Source: DATKPC01 sp035524275
GTDB taxonomy: Bacteria; Pseudomonadota; Gammaproteobacteria; Burkholderiales; Burkholderiaceae_F
Direction of reading: 5' to 3'
Length of the DNA: 64,000 nt
NCBI GenBank assembly: GCA_035524275.1
Contig: DATKPC010000037.1
Coordinates: forward strand, 6,128-70,127
The notes beneath the pieces were generated by a model. That model made no database searches. It was given only the letters and a program-made list of their open reading frames with translations, and was not told where the DNA came from. Positions 19,958 to 27,977 of the stretch are shown in pieces (within the stretch, counting starts at the first letter, position 1; every line of letters begins with the position of its first letter). A program made the translations under genes and the position numbers.

Positions 19958-22378
19958 ATGTCCACGAGCCCATTGCCCTCCGAACGCACCTCGATGCCGC
20001 TGCTTCCGCTGCGCGATGTCGTCGTCTTCCCGCACATGGTGATCCCGCTGTTCGTAGGCCGGCCCAAGTCGATCAAGGCGCTGGAAGCGGCGATGGATGC
20101 CGGCAAGAGCATCATGCTCGTCGCGCAGAAGAACGCGGCGAAGGACGAGCCGGGCGCCGACGACATCTATTCGATCGGCTGCGTGGCCAACATCCTGCAG
20201 ATGCTGAAGCTTCCCGACGGCACGGTGAAGGTGCTGGTCGAGGGGGCGCAGCGCGCCCACATCCACCAGATCGAGGACGGCCCCAGCCATTTCACCTGCG
20301 AGCTCACGCCGATCCCGCCCGAGGTGTCGACGGGCTCGGAGCTGGAGGCCCTGCGGCGCGCGATCGTCGCGCAGTTCGACCAGTACGTGAAGCTCAACAA
20401 GAAGATCCCGGCCGAGATCCTGACGTCGATCGCCGGCATCGACGAGGTCGGGCGGCTCGCCGACACGATCGCCGCGCACCTGCCCCTGAAGCTGGAGCAG
20501 AAGCAGCGCATCCTGGAGATGAGTGGCCTTTCGGAACGGCTGGAGCACCTTCTCGCGCAGCTCGAGACCGAGATCGACATCCTGCAGGTCGAGAAGCGCA
20601 TCCGTGGCCGCGTGAAGCGGCAGATGGAGAAGAGCCAGCGCGAGTACTACCTCAACGAGCAGGTGAAGGCGATCCAGAAGGAACTCGGCGAGGGCGAGGA
20701 AGGTGCCGACCTCGACGAGCTGGACAAGAAGATCAAGGCCGCGCGGATGCCGAAGCAGGCGCGCGCCAAGGCCGAGGCGGAGCTGAAGAAGCTGAAGCTG
20801 ATGTCGCCCATGTCCGCCGAGGCGACCGTCGTTCGCAACTACATCGACACGCTGATCAACCTGCCGTGGAAGAAGCGCAGCAAGATCAACAACGACCTCG
20901 CCAACGCGCAGCGCGTGCTCGACGAGGACCACTACGGCCTCGAGAAGGTCAAGGAGCGGATCGTCGAGTATCTGGCGGTGCAACAGCGGGTCGATCGCCT
21001 GAAGGCGCCGATCCTGTGCCTGGTCGGCCCCCCGGGCGTCGGAAAGACCTCGCTCGGCCAGTCGATCGCGAAGTCGACGAACCGCAAGTTCGTCCGCATG
21101 GCGCTCGGCGGCGTCCGCGACGAGGCGGAAATCCGCGGCCACCGGCGCACGTACATCGGCTCGATGCCGGGCAAGATCCTGCAGAACCTCGCGAAGGCCG
21201 GCGTGCGCAATCCGCTGTACCTGCTCGACGAGGTCGACAAGATGGGGCAGGACTTCCGCGGCGACCCGTCCTCGGCGCTCCTCGAGGTGCTGGATCCGGA
21301 GCAGAACCACACGTTCGTCGACCACTACGTGGAAGTCGACTACGACCTCTCGGACGTGATGTTCGTCGCCACGGCGAACACGATGAACATCCCGGCGCCG
21401 CTGCTGGACCGCATGGAAGTCATCCGCCTGGCGGGCTACACCGAGGACGAGAAGGTCAACATCGCGATCCGCTACCTGCTGCCGAAGCAGATGAAGAACA
21501 ACGGCGTCCGCAAGACGGAACTCGAGGTGAGCGAGGCCGCGGTGCGCGACATCGTGCGCTACTACACGCGCGAAGCCGGTGTCCGCGCGCTCGAGCGCGA
21601 ACTGTCGAAGATCTGCCGCAAGGTCGTCAAGACCGCGCTGATGAAGAAGGAAGGGGTCGTGAAGGCGCGCGTTTCGCCGCGGAATCTCGACAAGTACCTG
21701 GGCGTCCGTCGCTATACGTTCGGCGTCGCCGAGAAGGAGGCGCAGATCGGCCAGGTCACCGGGCTGGCGTGGACCGAGGTCGGTGGGGAACTCCTGACGA
21801 TCGAATCGGCCGCGATGCCGGGCAAGGGGAACATCATCCGAACGGGCTCGCTGGGCGACGTGATGAAGGAATCGGTCGAGGCCGCCCGCTCGGTCGTTCG
21901 CAGCCGCGCCCGGCGGCTCGGCATCCGCGACGAGGTGTTCGAGAAGCGCGACATGCACATCCACCTTCCGGAGGGCGCGACGCCGAAGGACGGGCCGAGC
22001 GCCGGCATCGCGATCACGACGGCTTTCGTCTCGACGCTTACCGGGATCCCGGTGCGACCCGACGTCGCGATGACCGGCGAGATCACGCTGCGCGGCGAAG
22101 TCCTGCCGATCGGCGGCCTGAAGGAAAAGCTCCTTGCGGCACTGCGCGGGGGGATCAAGGTCGTGATGATCCCCGAGGAGAACGTGAAGGATCTGGCCGA
22201 GATTCCTGAAAACGTGAAGAGCCGCCTCGAGATCGTGCCGGTCAAGTGGATCGACCGCGTCCTCGAGGTTGCGCTCGAGCGCCAGCCCGTTCCGCTCGCG
22301 GAAGAGGACGGGGGCGCCGCGGTGGCTGCCGCCGCGGGCACGACGCCGCCGAAGGAGGAGGGCGTCGTCAAGCATTGA
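19958..22378 (+). CDS. lon: ATP-dependent Lon protease
   Basis: Lon degrades misfolded and regulatory proteins using an AAA+ module and a Ser-Lys protease domain in one chain. The 806-residue product (E. coli 784) has the N-terminal LON substrate domain, Walker A GPPGVGKTSLGQ, LLDEVDKMGQDF as Walker B, and the protease dyad Ser681 (DGPSAGIA) and Lys724 (GLKEKLLAALR). A short alanine-rich tail follows. The 258-bp gap after clpX suggests its own promoter; none was clear, and no sigma-32-type site could be confirmed by eye. Confidence 0.97.
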   Translation: MSTSPLPSERTSMPLLPLRDVVVFPHMVIPLFVGRPKSIKALEAAMDAGKSIMLVAQKNAAKDEPGADDIYSIGCVANILQMLKLPDGTVKVLVEGAQRAHIHQIEDGPSHFTCELTPIPPEVSTGSELEALRRAIVAQFDQYVKLNKKIPAEILTSIAGIDEVGRLADTIAAHLPLKLEQKQRILEMSGLSERLEHLLAQLETEIDILQVEKRIRGRVKRQMEKSQREYYLNEQVKAIQKELGEGEEGADLDELDKKIKAARMPKQARAKAEAELKKLKLMSPMSAEATVVRNYIDTLINLPWKKRSKINNDLANAQRVLDEDHYGLEKVKERIVEYLAVQQRVDRLKAPILCLVGPPGVGKTSLGQSIAKSTNRKFVRMALGGVRDEAEIRGHRRTYIGSMPGKILQNLAKAGVRNPLYLLDEVDKMGQDFRGDPSSALLEVLDPEQNHTFVDHYVEVDYDLSDVMFVATANTMNIPAPLLDRMEVIRLAGYTEDEKVNIAIRYLLPKQMKNNGVRKTELEVSEAAVRDIVRYYTREAGVRALERELSKICRKVVKTALMKKEGVVKARVSPRNLDKYLGVRRYTFGVAEKEAQIGQVTGLAWTEVGGELLTIESAAMPGKGNIIRTGSLGDVMKESVEAARSVVRSRARRLGIRDEVFEKRDMHIHLPEGATPKDGPSAGIAITTAFVSTLTGIPVRPDVAMTGEITLRGEVLPIGGLKEKLLAALRGGIKVVMIPEENVKDLAEIPENVKSRLEIVPVKWIDRVLEVALERQPVPLAEEDGGAAVAAAAGTTPPKEEGVVKH

Positions 22379-22436
22379 TGAGCGTCTTGGCCGCGCGCGC
22401 GGGCGCATTCGCGTTCGCGCGTGCCGACCGCGCGGC

Positions 22437-22465
22437 TTGACACTCAAGCAGTCGCGGGGTTGAAT
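22437..22465 (+). promoter_or_regulatory. Sigma-70-type promoter ahead of hupB
   Basis: A perfect TTGACA -35 (22437-22442), a 17-bp spacer and TTGAAT as -10 (22460-22465, four of six consensus bases). It lies in the 332-bp gap between lon and hupB and predicts a leader of about 240 nt. Nothing else clear was found in that gap. Confidence 0.55.
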
Positions 22466-22710
22466 ACGGTGCTGCGGCGGAACATCGCCACCGATCGGGA
22501 CGCCTCCGAATTGCCGCAGCGTGCGACCGGCCCCGCAGACTGAAGAAGACGAGGTCGTTGCAGCTCACGTGACAATCCCATTGGTCATCGAGTACCGGGC
22601 ATTGGCAGGATTCCCGCGCGCATGGCTGCGCGCCGGCGCGATGCCGTTCGCCGATTAGACGGCGACACCGCAACGCCGCACCATCACGAATTGAAATCGA
22701 GGGGGTTCAA

Positions 22711-22983
22711 GTGAACAAGACCGAATTGATCGAGCACATTGCCAAACAGGCCGACATCTCCAAGGCGGCGGCCGGGCGCGCGCTGGAGGCCGTGGTCGGC
22801 GGCATTCGTGCCTCGCTCAAGAAGGGCAATTCGGTGACGCTCGTGGGATTCGGCACGTTCGCGGTCGGCAAGCGCGCCGCGCGCACCGGGCGCAACCCCC
22901 GCACGAACCAGCCGATCAAGATCAAGGCGGCGAAGGTTCCGAAGTTCCGCGCTGGCAAGGCCCTCAAGGATGCGGTAAACTAG
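22711..22983 (+). CDS. hupB: Nucleoid protein HU
   Basis: A small histone-like DNA-bending protein of 90 residues, the usual HU length. It has MNKTELIEHIAKQADISKAAAGRALEA cut by standard helices, the core VTLVGFGTFAV, the DNA-binding arm GRNPRTNQPIKI and the terminal KVPKFRAGKALKDAVN, all family hallmarks, though each is quoted only in part here as evidence. The start codon is GTG at 22711 with GAGGGGG upstream. Its place after lon and before two tRNAs and ppiD is the standard betaproteobacterial order. Confidence 0.96.
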   Translation: MNKTELIEHIAKQADISKAAAGRALEAVVGGIRASLKKGNSVTLVGFGTFAVGKRAARTGRNPRTNQPIKIKAAKVPKFRAGKALKDAVN

Positions 22984-23036
22984 AGGTTTGCCGTATCGGC
23001 CTTGAGCGGTCCGTGCCGGCGCTCGGGATGCATAAG

Positions 23037-23112
23037 GGGTGCTTAGCTCAGTTGGTAGAGCGGCGCCCTTACAAGGCGTAGGTCGGGAGTTCGAGACTCT
23101 CAGCACCCACCA
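23037..23112 (+). tRNA. tRNA-Val (anticodon UAC)
   Basis: A 76-nt tRNA with acceptor arms GGGTGCT and AGCACCC, D loop TCAGTTGGTAGAGC, anticodon stem-loop CCCTTACAAGG (anticodon TAC), T arm GGGAGTTCGAGACTCTC and encoded CCA. It lies 53 bp after hupB. Confidence 0.97.
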
Positions 23113-23256
23113 GATGCATCCGCGGCGTGCGCCGGCAGCAGTCTGCCGTGGACGGTGCATCGTGCAGCCGCCGTCCTCCTGGGGTACGCGGCACCTGCTC
23201 GGGCGACGGGATCGGCTGCGCGACCGAGGGCCGGTTCCGCAAGGTTTTCGCGGCGG

Positions 23257-23333
23257 GGAGTGGTAGTTCAGTTGGTTAGAATACCGGCCTGTCACGCCGG
23301 GGGTCGCGGGTTCGAGTCCCGTCCACTCCGCCA
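23257..23333 (+). tRNA. tRNA-Asp (anticodon GUC)
   Basis: A 77-nt tRNA with acceptor arms GGAGTGG and CCACTCC, D loop TCAGTTGGTTAGAAT, anticodon loop CTGTCAC (GTC), T arm CGGGTTCGAGTCCCG and encoded CCA. It is 144 bp after tRNA-Val and is followed at once by a strong terminator. Confidence 0.97.
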
Positions 23334-23345
23334 CAATCTGAGGTG

Positions 23346-23374
23346 AAAAAAGGCGAACTCGTTTCGCCTTTTTT
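23346..23374 (+). terminator. Rho-independent terminator of the tRNA-Val/tRNA-Asp transcript
   Basis: AAAAAAGGCGAA and TTCGCCTTTTTT form a perfect 12-bp stem around a 5-nt CTCGT loop, ending in a T-run. It separates the tRNAs from ppiD. The A-tract on the left arm would let it work on both strands. Confidence 0.9.
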
Positions 23375-23415
23375 CTTCGGTGCGCGCTGCACATCACTGG
23401 CTGCCGACCTGATCC

Positions 23416-25404
23416 ATGTTCGATTCGATACGCAACAGCCGCTGGGTGGCATTCGTCGTGATGCTGCCGGTGTTCCTCTTTTTCGTCATCTCCGGCGTCT
23501 ACGGGTTCATGCAGTTCCGCCAGGGCGAGTCCGGCGTCGCCAAGGTCGATGGCGTTCCGATCACCACCACTGAACTGGACAGCGCGCATCGCGAACGGCT
23601 CGAGCAGTACCGCGCGATGTTCGGCCAGAACTTCGATCCCAAGGTCTTCGACACGCCGCGGATGCGTGCCGCCACGCTGGACTCGCTGCTTTCCGACCGC
23701 GCGCTCGAAAGTGCCGTGCAGAAGGACCACGTCCTCATCGCGGACGCCCAGGTCGACGACGCGATTCGCGCGATCCCCGCCTTCCAGCACGACGGCAAGT
23801 TCGACCTCGAGACCGCGAAGGTCATGTTGCAGGCGCGTGGCTTCAGCGAGGCGGGCTTCCGCGCGCGGATGCGCGACGACCTCGGCAAGGAGACGCTCGC
23901 CAATGGCGTTTCGGAGTCGGCCTTCCTTCCGAAGGAGGTCGTCGGGCGCCTGTGGCAGGCGGCGGAAGAAAAGCGGGTCGTGCGGTTCCAGCGCTTCGAC
24001 GCCAAGGACTTCATCGCGAAGGCGACGCTTCCCGCCGACGCCGCGAAGACCTACTACGACGCGCATCCGGGCGAGTTCAAGACGCCGGAGTCGATCAAGG
24101 CGGAATATGTCGTGCTGACGCTCGACGATGTCGCCGCGACGATCGCGGTGTCGGCCGACGACGTGAAGACGTATTACGAACAGAACAAGTCGCGCTACAC
24201 GGAGCCGGAGCAGAGGCGGGCGAGCCACATCCTGATCACCTACGGGAAGGACGGTTCCGCGCCCGACAAGGAGTCGGCTCGCCGCCTGGCCGAGGATGTC
24301 CTGAAGAAACTGAGGGCCGACGCGGGGCAGTTCGAGAAGATCGCTCGCGACGCATCGATCTCGAAGGATCCGGGTTCGGCGTCCAAGGGCGGCGACCTCG
24401 GCTGGTTCGGGCGCGGGATGATGGTCAAGCCCTTCGAGGATGCCGCGTTCTCGCTTCCGAAGGGCGGCATGAGCGGCGTTGTCGAGTCGGATTTCGGATT
24501 CCACATCATCAAGGTCACCGACGCGAAGGGCGGCGAGGTGAAGCCCTTCGACGACGTGCGAGCGCAGATCGAGGCGGAACTGCGCAAGCAACAGGCGCAG
24601 AAGTCCTTCGGCGAGGTCGCCGAGCAGTTCACGAACATGGTCTACGAGCAGTCGGCCAGCCTGCAGCCGGCGGCGGACAAATTCAAGCTGAAGATCCAGA
24701 CGATCGACAACCTGACCCGCCGCGGCCAGCCGGCCGCGCCCGGCACGCCGAACGTCTTCGGGCCGCCGATGGTGTCGGCGTTGTTCGGCGCCGAATCGCT
24801 GGCGAAGAAGCAGAACGTCCCGGCCGTCGAGGTCGGCGCGAGTGCGCTCGCGTCGGCCCGCGTACTGGACTACCGCCCCGCCGCCGTCAAGCCGTTCGAC
24901 GAAGTGAAGTCGGCGATCCAGGCCGACCTGCTGCAGCGCGAAGCGACGCGGCTGGCGCGCGCGGCGGGCGAAGAACGATTGAAGGCGCTGCAGGGCCACG
25001 GCGACGAGACGGGCTTCGGTGCGCCGCAGGAGATTTCGCGCGACAACGCCGCGGGGCTTCCGGCCGCCTCCGCGCTCGCGGTTTTCCGGGTGGCGACGGA
25101 CAAGTTGCCGGCGTACGCCGGCGTCGATCTCGACGGAGGCTACGCGGTCGTCGAGGTCGTCGAGCGGAAAGCGGCGCCGACCGTCGACGAGCAGAAGCGG
25201 ACGACGGAACTCGCTTCCTGGACGCGGCAGGCGGGCGCAGCCGACGACGACAGCTACATCCACGCATTGCGCAAGCGCTTCGACGCCCGCATCCTGAAAC
25301 CGGAACTCGCCCTGGGGGCGCCCGGTGCCGATCCCGCGGAGGACGCCCTCGATGCGGCGGGAGGGCGCGATTCAGGCACCGCGAGCGGCGAATCCGGCAA
25401 GTAG
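23416..25404 (+). CDS. ppiD: Periplasmic folding chaperone PpiD
   Basis: A membrane-anchored SurA-like chaperone at the Sec translocon exit. The 662-residue protein has one N-terminal membrane helix (about residues 11-31), a SurA_N-type region (VDGVPITTTELD onward), and a parvulin domain near 260-365 (RRASHILI, GGDLGWFGRGMMVKPFEDA, SDFGFHIIKV). A long C-terminal chaperone region follows and ends in a low-complexity tail. Its 3' end overlaps the 3' end of mnmH on the other strand by 33 bp. Confidence 0.93.
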   Translation: MFDSIRNSRWVAFVVMLPVFLFFVISGVYGFMQFRQGESGVAKVDGVPITTTELDSAHRERLEQYRAMFGQNFDPKVFDTPRMRAATLDSLLSDRALESAVQKDHVLIADAQVDDAIRAIPAFQHDGKFDLETAKVMLQARGFSEAGFRARMRDDLGKETLANGVSESAFLPKEVVGRLWQAAEEKRVVRFQRFDAKDFIAKATLPADAAKTYYDAHPGEFKTPESIKAEYVVLTLDDVAATIAVSADDVKTYYEQNKSRYTEPEQRRASHILITYGKDGSAPDKESARRLAEDVLKKLRADAGQFEKIARDASISKDPGSASKGGDLGWFGRGMMVKPFEDAAFSLPKGGMSGVVESDFGFHIIKVTDAKGGEVKPFDDVRAQIEAELRKQQAQKSFGEVAEQFTNMVYEQSASLQPAADKFKLKIQTIDNLTRRGQPAAPGTPNVFGPPMVSALFGAESLAKKQNVPAVEVGASALASARVLDYRPAAVKPFDEVKSAIQADLLQREATRLARAAGEERLKALQGHGDETGFGAPQEISRDNAAGLPAASALAVFRVATDKLPAYAGVDLDGGYAVVEVVERKAAPTVDEQKRTTELASWTRQAGAADDDSYIHALRKRFDARILKPELALGAPGADPAEDALDAAGGRDSGTASGESGK

Positions 25405-26514
25405 GCCGGGCGGCGACGCCGACCCCGGGTCCGCGACCGACTCGAGCGCGGTGAGCTCGAATGCGGTGCGATCGAACTGCGGCGCATCCGCGGTGCCGAT
25501 GACCACCTCGCGTGCGGTCGCGCTGAGGCCGAAATGGCGACGGATCGAGCGCTCGTACATCGGATCGTAGTGGATCCGCAGCAATTCTCCGACCAACGCC
25601 TCCCAGGCGCCGCTGCGCGCCTGCGCGTTCCACTGCGCGATGCGCTCGCGGCCGTGGACGTCGACAAGCCGTCCCAACTGCGCCGCCAGCAGGCCAGGGT
25701 CCTGCTCCAGGTGACCGTACTCGTCGCGCAGCAGGCGCACGCGCTGCGCGAGCGGCATCTGGATCCGCAGGCATTCGGAGGCGCGGATGCGTTCGAGAAG
25801 TGCGTTGGGAACCTGAAGGACGCCGATTCGACGGCTTTCGGCCTCGACGAAGACCGGCCGCCGCGGATCGCAGGCCGATAGCGCCCACCAGATCGCGGAT
25901 TCGAACGAGCGCTGGCTCGGCTGTGCCTGCGACGGGACGCAGCCGAGTACCGAGCCGCGGTGGCGCGCCAGCGCCTCCAGGTCCAGGACCTGGGCTCCGG
26001 CGCGCGCCAGCGAACCGAGCAGGCGGGTCTTGCCGCTTCCGGTCGGTCCGATCACGACGCGAAGAGCGTAGCGCCCGGGCAGGGATTCGAGGTCCTCGAC
26101 GATCAGCCGGCGATAGGCCTTGTAGCCCCCGGCGAGCTGTTGAGCGCGCCAACCGATGCGCCCGAGGACGTGGGCCATCGCGCCGCTGCGCTCGCCGCCG
26201 CGCCAGCAGTACACGAGCGGACGCCAATCGGCCGGCATCGAGGCGAAGCGCGCCTCGATGTGCGCGGCGATGTGGCGCGCGACGAGCACCGCGCCGATGC
26301 GGCGCGCCGCGAACGGCGACTCCTGGCAGTAGATCGTGCCGACGCGCGCGCGCTCCGCATCGTCCAGCACCGGGCAATTGATCGCGCCGGGCAGGTGATC
26401 GTCGTCGAATTCGGATTCGCTGCGGACGTCGATGATCGCGGAGTAGCGGCCGAGCGATCGGATGGCCTCGGCGCAGTCGACCCGATGGCCGGGCAGCCGA
26501 TCGACGCCGCTCAT
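25372..26514 (-). CDS. mnmH: tRNA 2-selenouridine synthase (SelU)
   Basis: MnmH swaps sulfur for selenium at the wobble 2-thiouridine of certain tRNAs by way of a geranylated intermediate. The 380-residue protein has an N-terminal rhodanese domain with catalytic Cys103 in VYCWRGGERSGAMA and a C-terminal P-loop domain with GPTGSGKT (156-163). ATG 26514 starts at the normal MSGVDRL-type N-terminus; the frame is open further upstream inside tesA. Only 2 bp separate it from the tesA stop, so the two form an operon. Activity needs selenophosphate from SelD, which is not in this window. Confidence 0.93.
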   Translation of the reverse strand: MSGVDRLPGHRVDCAEAIRSLGRYSAIIDVRSESEFDDDHLPGAINCPVLDDAERARVGTIYCQESPFAARRIGAVLVARHIAAHIEARFASMPADWRPLVYCWRGGERSGAMAHVLGRIGWRAQQLAGGYKAYRRLIVEDLESLPGRYALRVVIGPTGSGKTRLLGSLARAGAQVLDLEALARHRGSVLGCVPSQAQPSQRSFESAIWWALSACDPRRPVFVEAESRRIGVLQVPNALLERIRASECLRIQMPLAQRVRLLRDEYGHLEQDPGLLAAQLGRLVDVHGRERIAQWNAQARSGAWEALVGELLRIHYDPMYERSIRRHFGLSATAREVVIGTADAPQFDRTAFELTALESVADPGSASPPGLLAGFAARGA

Positions 26515-26516
26515 CG

Positions 26517-27179
26517 TCAACGCGTGCCCAGCAACGGTCGAAGGTGCGGCCACACGTTGTCGAGCATCCGGTCCTCCGCCGCCGCGACCGGATGCAACTG
26601 GTCGCCCTGGAAGAGCTCGCGCTGGTCGGCGAATCCGTCCAGCAGGAACGGCACCAGGTCGACGCGATTCTCGCGGGCGACTTCCTCGTAGACGGCCGCG
26701 AAGCGGTCGGCGTAGACGCGCCCGTAGTTCGGCGGCAGCCGCATGCCCACGAGAAGCGGTCGCGCGTTCGCGGCGCGGCACGTCGCAACGAGCTTCTGCA
26801 GGTTGTCTTTCATGGCCGCGAGCGGCAGGCCGCGCAGCCCGTCGTTGGCGCCGAGCTCGATCACCACGACGTCCGGTCGATGGCGCTCCATCAACGCCGG
26901 CAAGCGCGTCACGCCCCCGCTCGTGGTCTCGCCGCTGATGCTCGCATTCACCACGCTATACTGCGGCGCCGCCTGCGAGATCCGCTTCGCCATCAGTTCG
27001 ACCCAGCCGGCGTGGCGCGCGAGGCCGTACTCCGCCGACAGGCTGTCCCCCAGGACGAGGAGCGTGCGAGCCGCGGCTTGCGCAGGCGCGGCCGCGCAAG
27101 CCCACAACGCCACCGCGATGCACGCTGCACCACGGAGCGCGCGCCGCAGCCGCGTGGTCGGCAGGACGGTTTCAATCAT
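26517..27179 (-). CDS. tesA: Periplasmic SGNH esterase/thioesterase I (TesA-like)
   Basis: A secreted multifunctional esterase (arylesterase, lysophospholipase, acyl thioesterase). The 220-residue product has a signal peptide (hydrophobic residues 15-33, cleavage near AQAA) and all SGNH blocks: GDSLS with nucleophile Ser46, Gly in block II, GAND with Asn112 and the D-x-x-H pair Asp193/His196 in GDQLHP. It is divergent from the ABC ATPase with only 33 bp between start codons, the same pairing as tesA-ybbA in E. coli. Confidence 0.93.
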   Translation of the reverse strand: MIETVLPTTRLRRALRGAACIAVALWACAAAPAQAAARTLLVLGDSLSAEYGLARHAGWVELMAKRISQAAPQYSVVNASISGETTSGGVTRLPALMERHRPDVVVIELGANDGLRGLPLAAMKDNLQKLVATCRAANARPLLVGMRLPPNYGRVYADRFAAVYEEVARENRVDLVPFLLDGFADQRELFQGDQLHPVAAAEDRMLDNVWPHLRPLLGTR

Positions 27180-27212
27180 GCGGGTCCATCCGGAACAATT
27201 GCCAGTCGAGCG

Positions 27213-27950
27213 ATGACATCCAGCGGCGAGGTGGTGCCGAACGGCGCCTGGGCGATCGAGGCGCGTGGCCTGACCAAGATCGTCGAGGACGCGACGGGTT
27301 CCTTGACCATTCTCGATGATATCAACCTCGCGATCCGCGCCGGCGACAGCGTGGCAATCGTCGGGGCGTCGGGGTCGGGCAAGTCGACGCTGCTGGGCCT
27401 GCTCGCCGGACTCGACGTCCCGACCCGCGGCAGCGTCCGCCTTTTCGGCACCGATCTGGGAACGCTCGGCGAGGACGAGCGCGCGCGGCTGCGCGCGGGC
27501 AAGGTGGGTTTCGTCTTCCAGTCGTTCCAGCTGCTGCAGCACCTGACGGCGCTGGAAAACGTCCTCCTTCCGCTGGAGCTTTCGACGTCGTCGAGCGCGG
27601 CCCATGCGGTGGAGGCTGCGCGCGGCATCCTTGGCCGCGTCGGTCTCCAGGAGCGAATGAGTCACTATCCACGCACGCTGTCGGGGGGCGAGCAGCAACG
27701 CGTCGCGCTCGCCCGCGCCTTCGTCGGCGGACCCGCGTTGCTGCTGGCCGACGAGCCGACCGGCAGTCTCGACGCCCGTACCGGCGCGGCGGTCATCGAC
27801 CTGATTTTCGATCTCAATCGCGAGAGCGGATCGACGCTCGTGCTCGTGACGCACGATGCGCAGATCGCGGGGCGCTGCGCCCGTCGCATCGAACTGCATG
27901 CCGGGCGCGCCGTGACGCCGGACACGCCGGGGGTCCAGGAACGTCGCTGA
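27213..27950 (+). CDS. ybbA: YbbA-like ABC transporter ATPase with no permease beside it
   Basis: An ATPase of the LolD/MacB/YbbA group, 245 residues. It has Walker A GASGSGKST (51-59), Q-loop VFQSFQLL, signature LSGGEQQR (156-163), Walker B LLLADEPTGSLD (about 176-187) and the H-loop VTHD. In E. coli ybbA is divergent from tesA and followed by the large permease ybbP. Here the tesA link is kept but the next gene is the unrelated nnr gene on the opposite strand, so the membrane partner must be elsewhere or lost. The substrate is unknown; lipid or lipoprotein handling is a guess from the family. Confidence 0.88.
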   Translation: MTSSGEVVPNGAWAIEARGLTKIVEDATGSLTILDDINLAIRAGDSVAIVGASGSGKSTLLGLLAGLDVPTRGSVRLFGTDLGTLGEDERARLRAGKVGFVFQSFQLLQHLTALENVLLPLELSTSSSAAHAVEAARGILGRVGLQERMSHYPRTLSGGEQQRVALARAFVGGPALLLADEPTGSLDARTGAAVIDLIFDLNRESGSTLVLVTHDAQIAGRCARRIELHAGRAVTPDTPGVQERR

Positions 27951-27977
27951 GGGGCGCGCGTCCGGCGCCGATCCGGA

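Noticed and set aside
23037..23333. tRNA-Val/tRNA-Asp pair considered as an island insertion site
   Set aside because: The genes on both sides are the conserved hupB-ppiD order and no duplicated tRNA 3' end or integrase was found.
22684..25263. An 859-codon minus-strand frame opposite hupB, two tRNAs and ppiD
   Set aside because: It runs through two tRNA genes and lacks any family motif.
25372..26514. mnmH considered as evidence of a selenocysteine system in this window
   Set aside because: No selD, selA, selB or tRNA-Sec is present here, so nothing more than tRNA selenation can be suggested.
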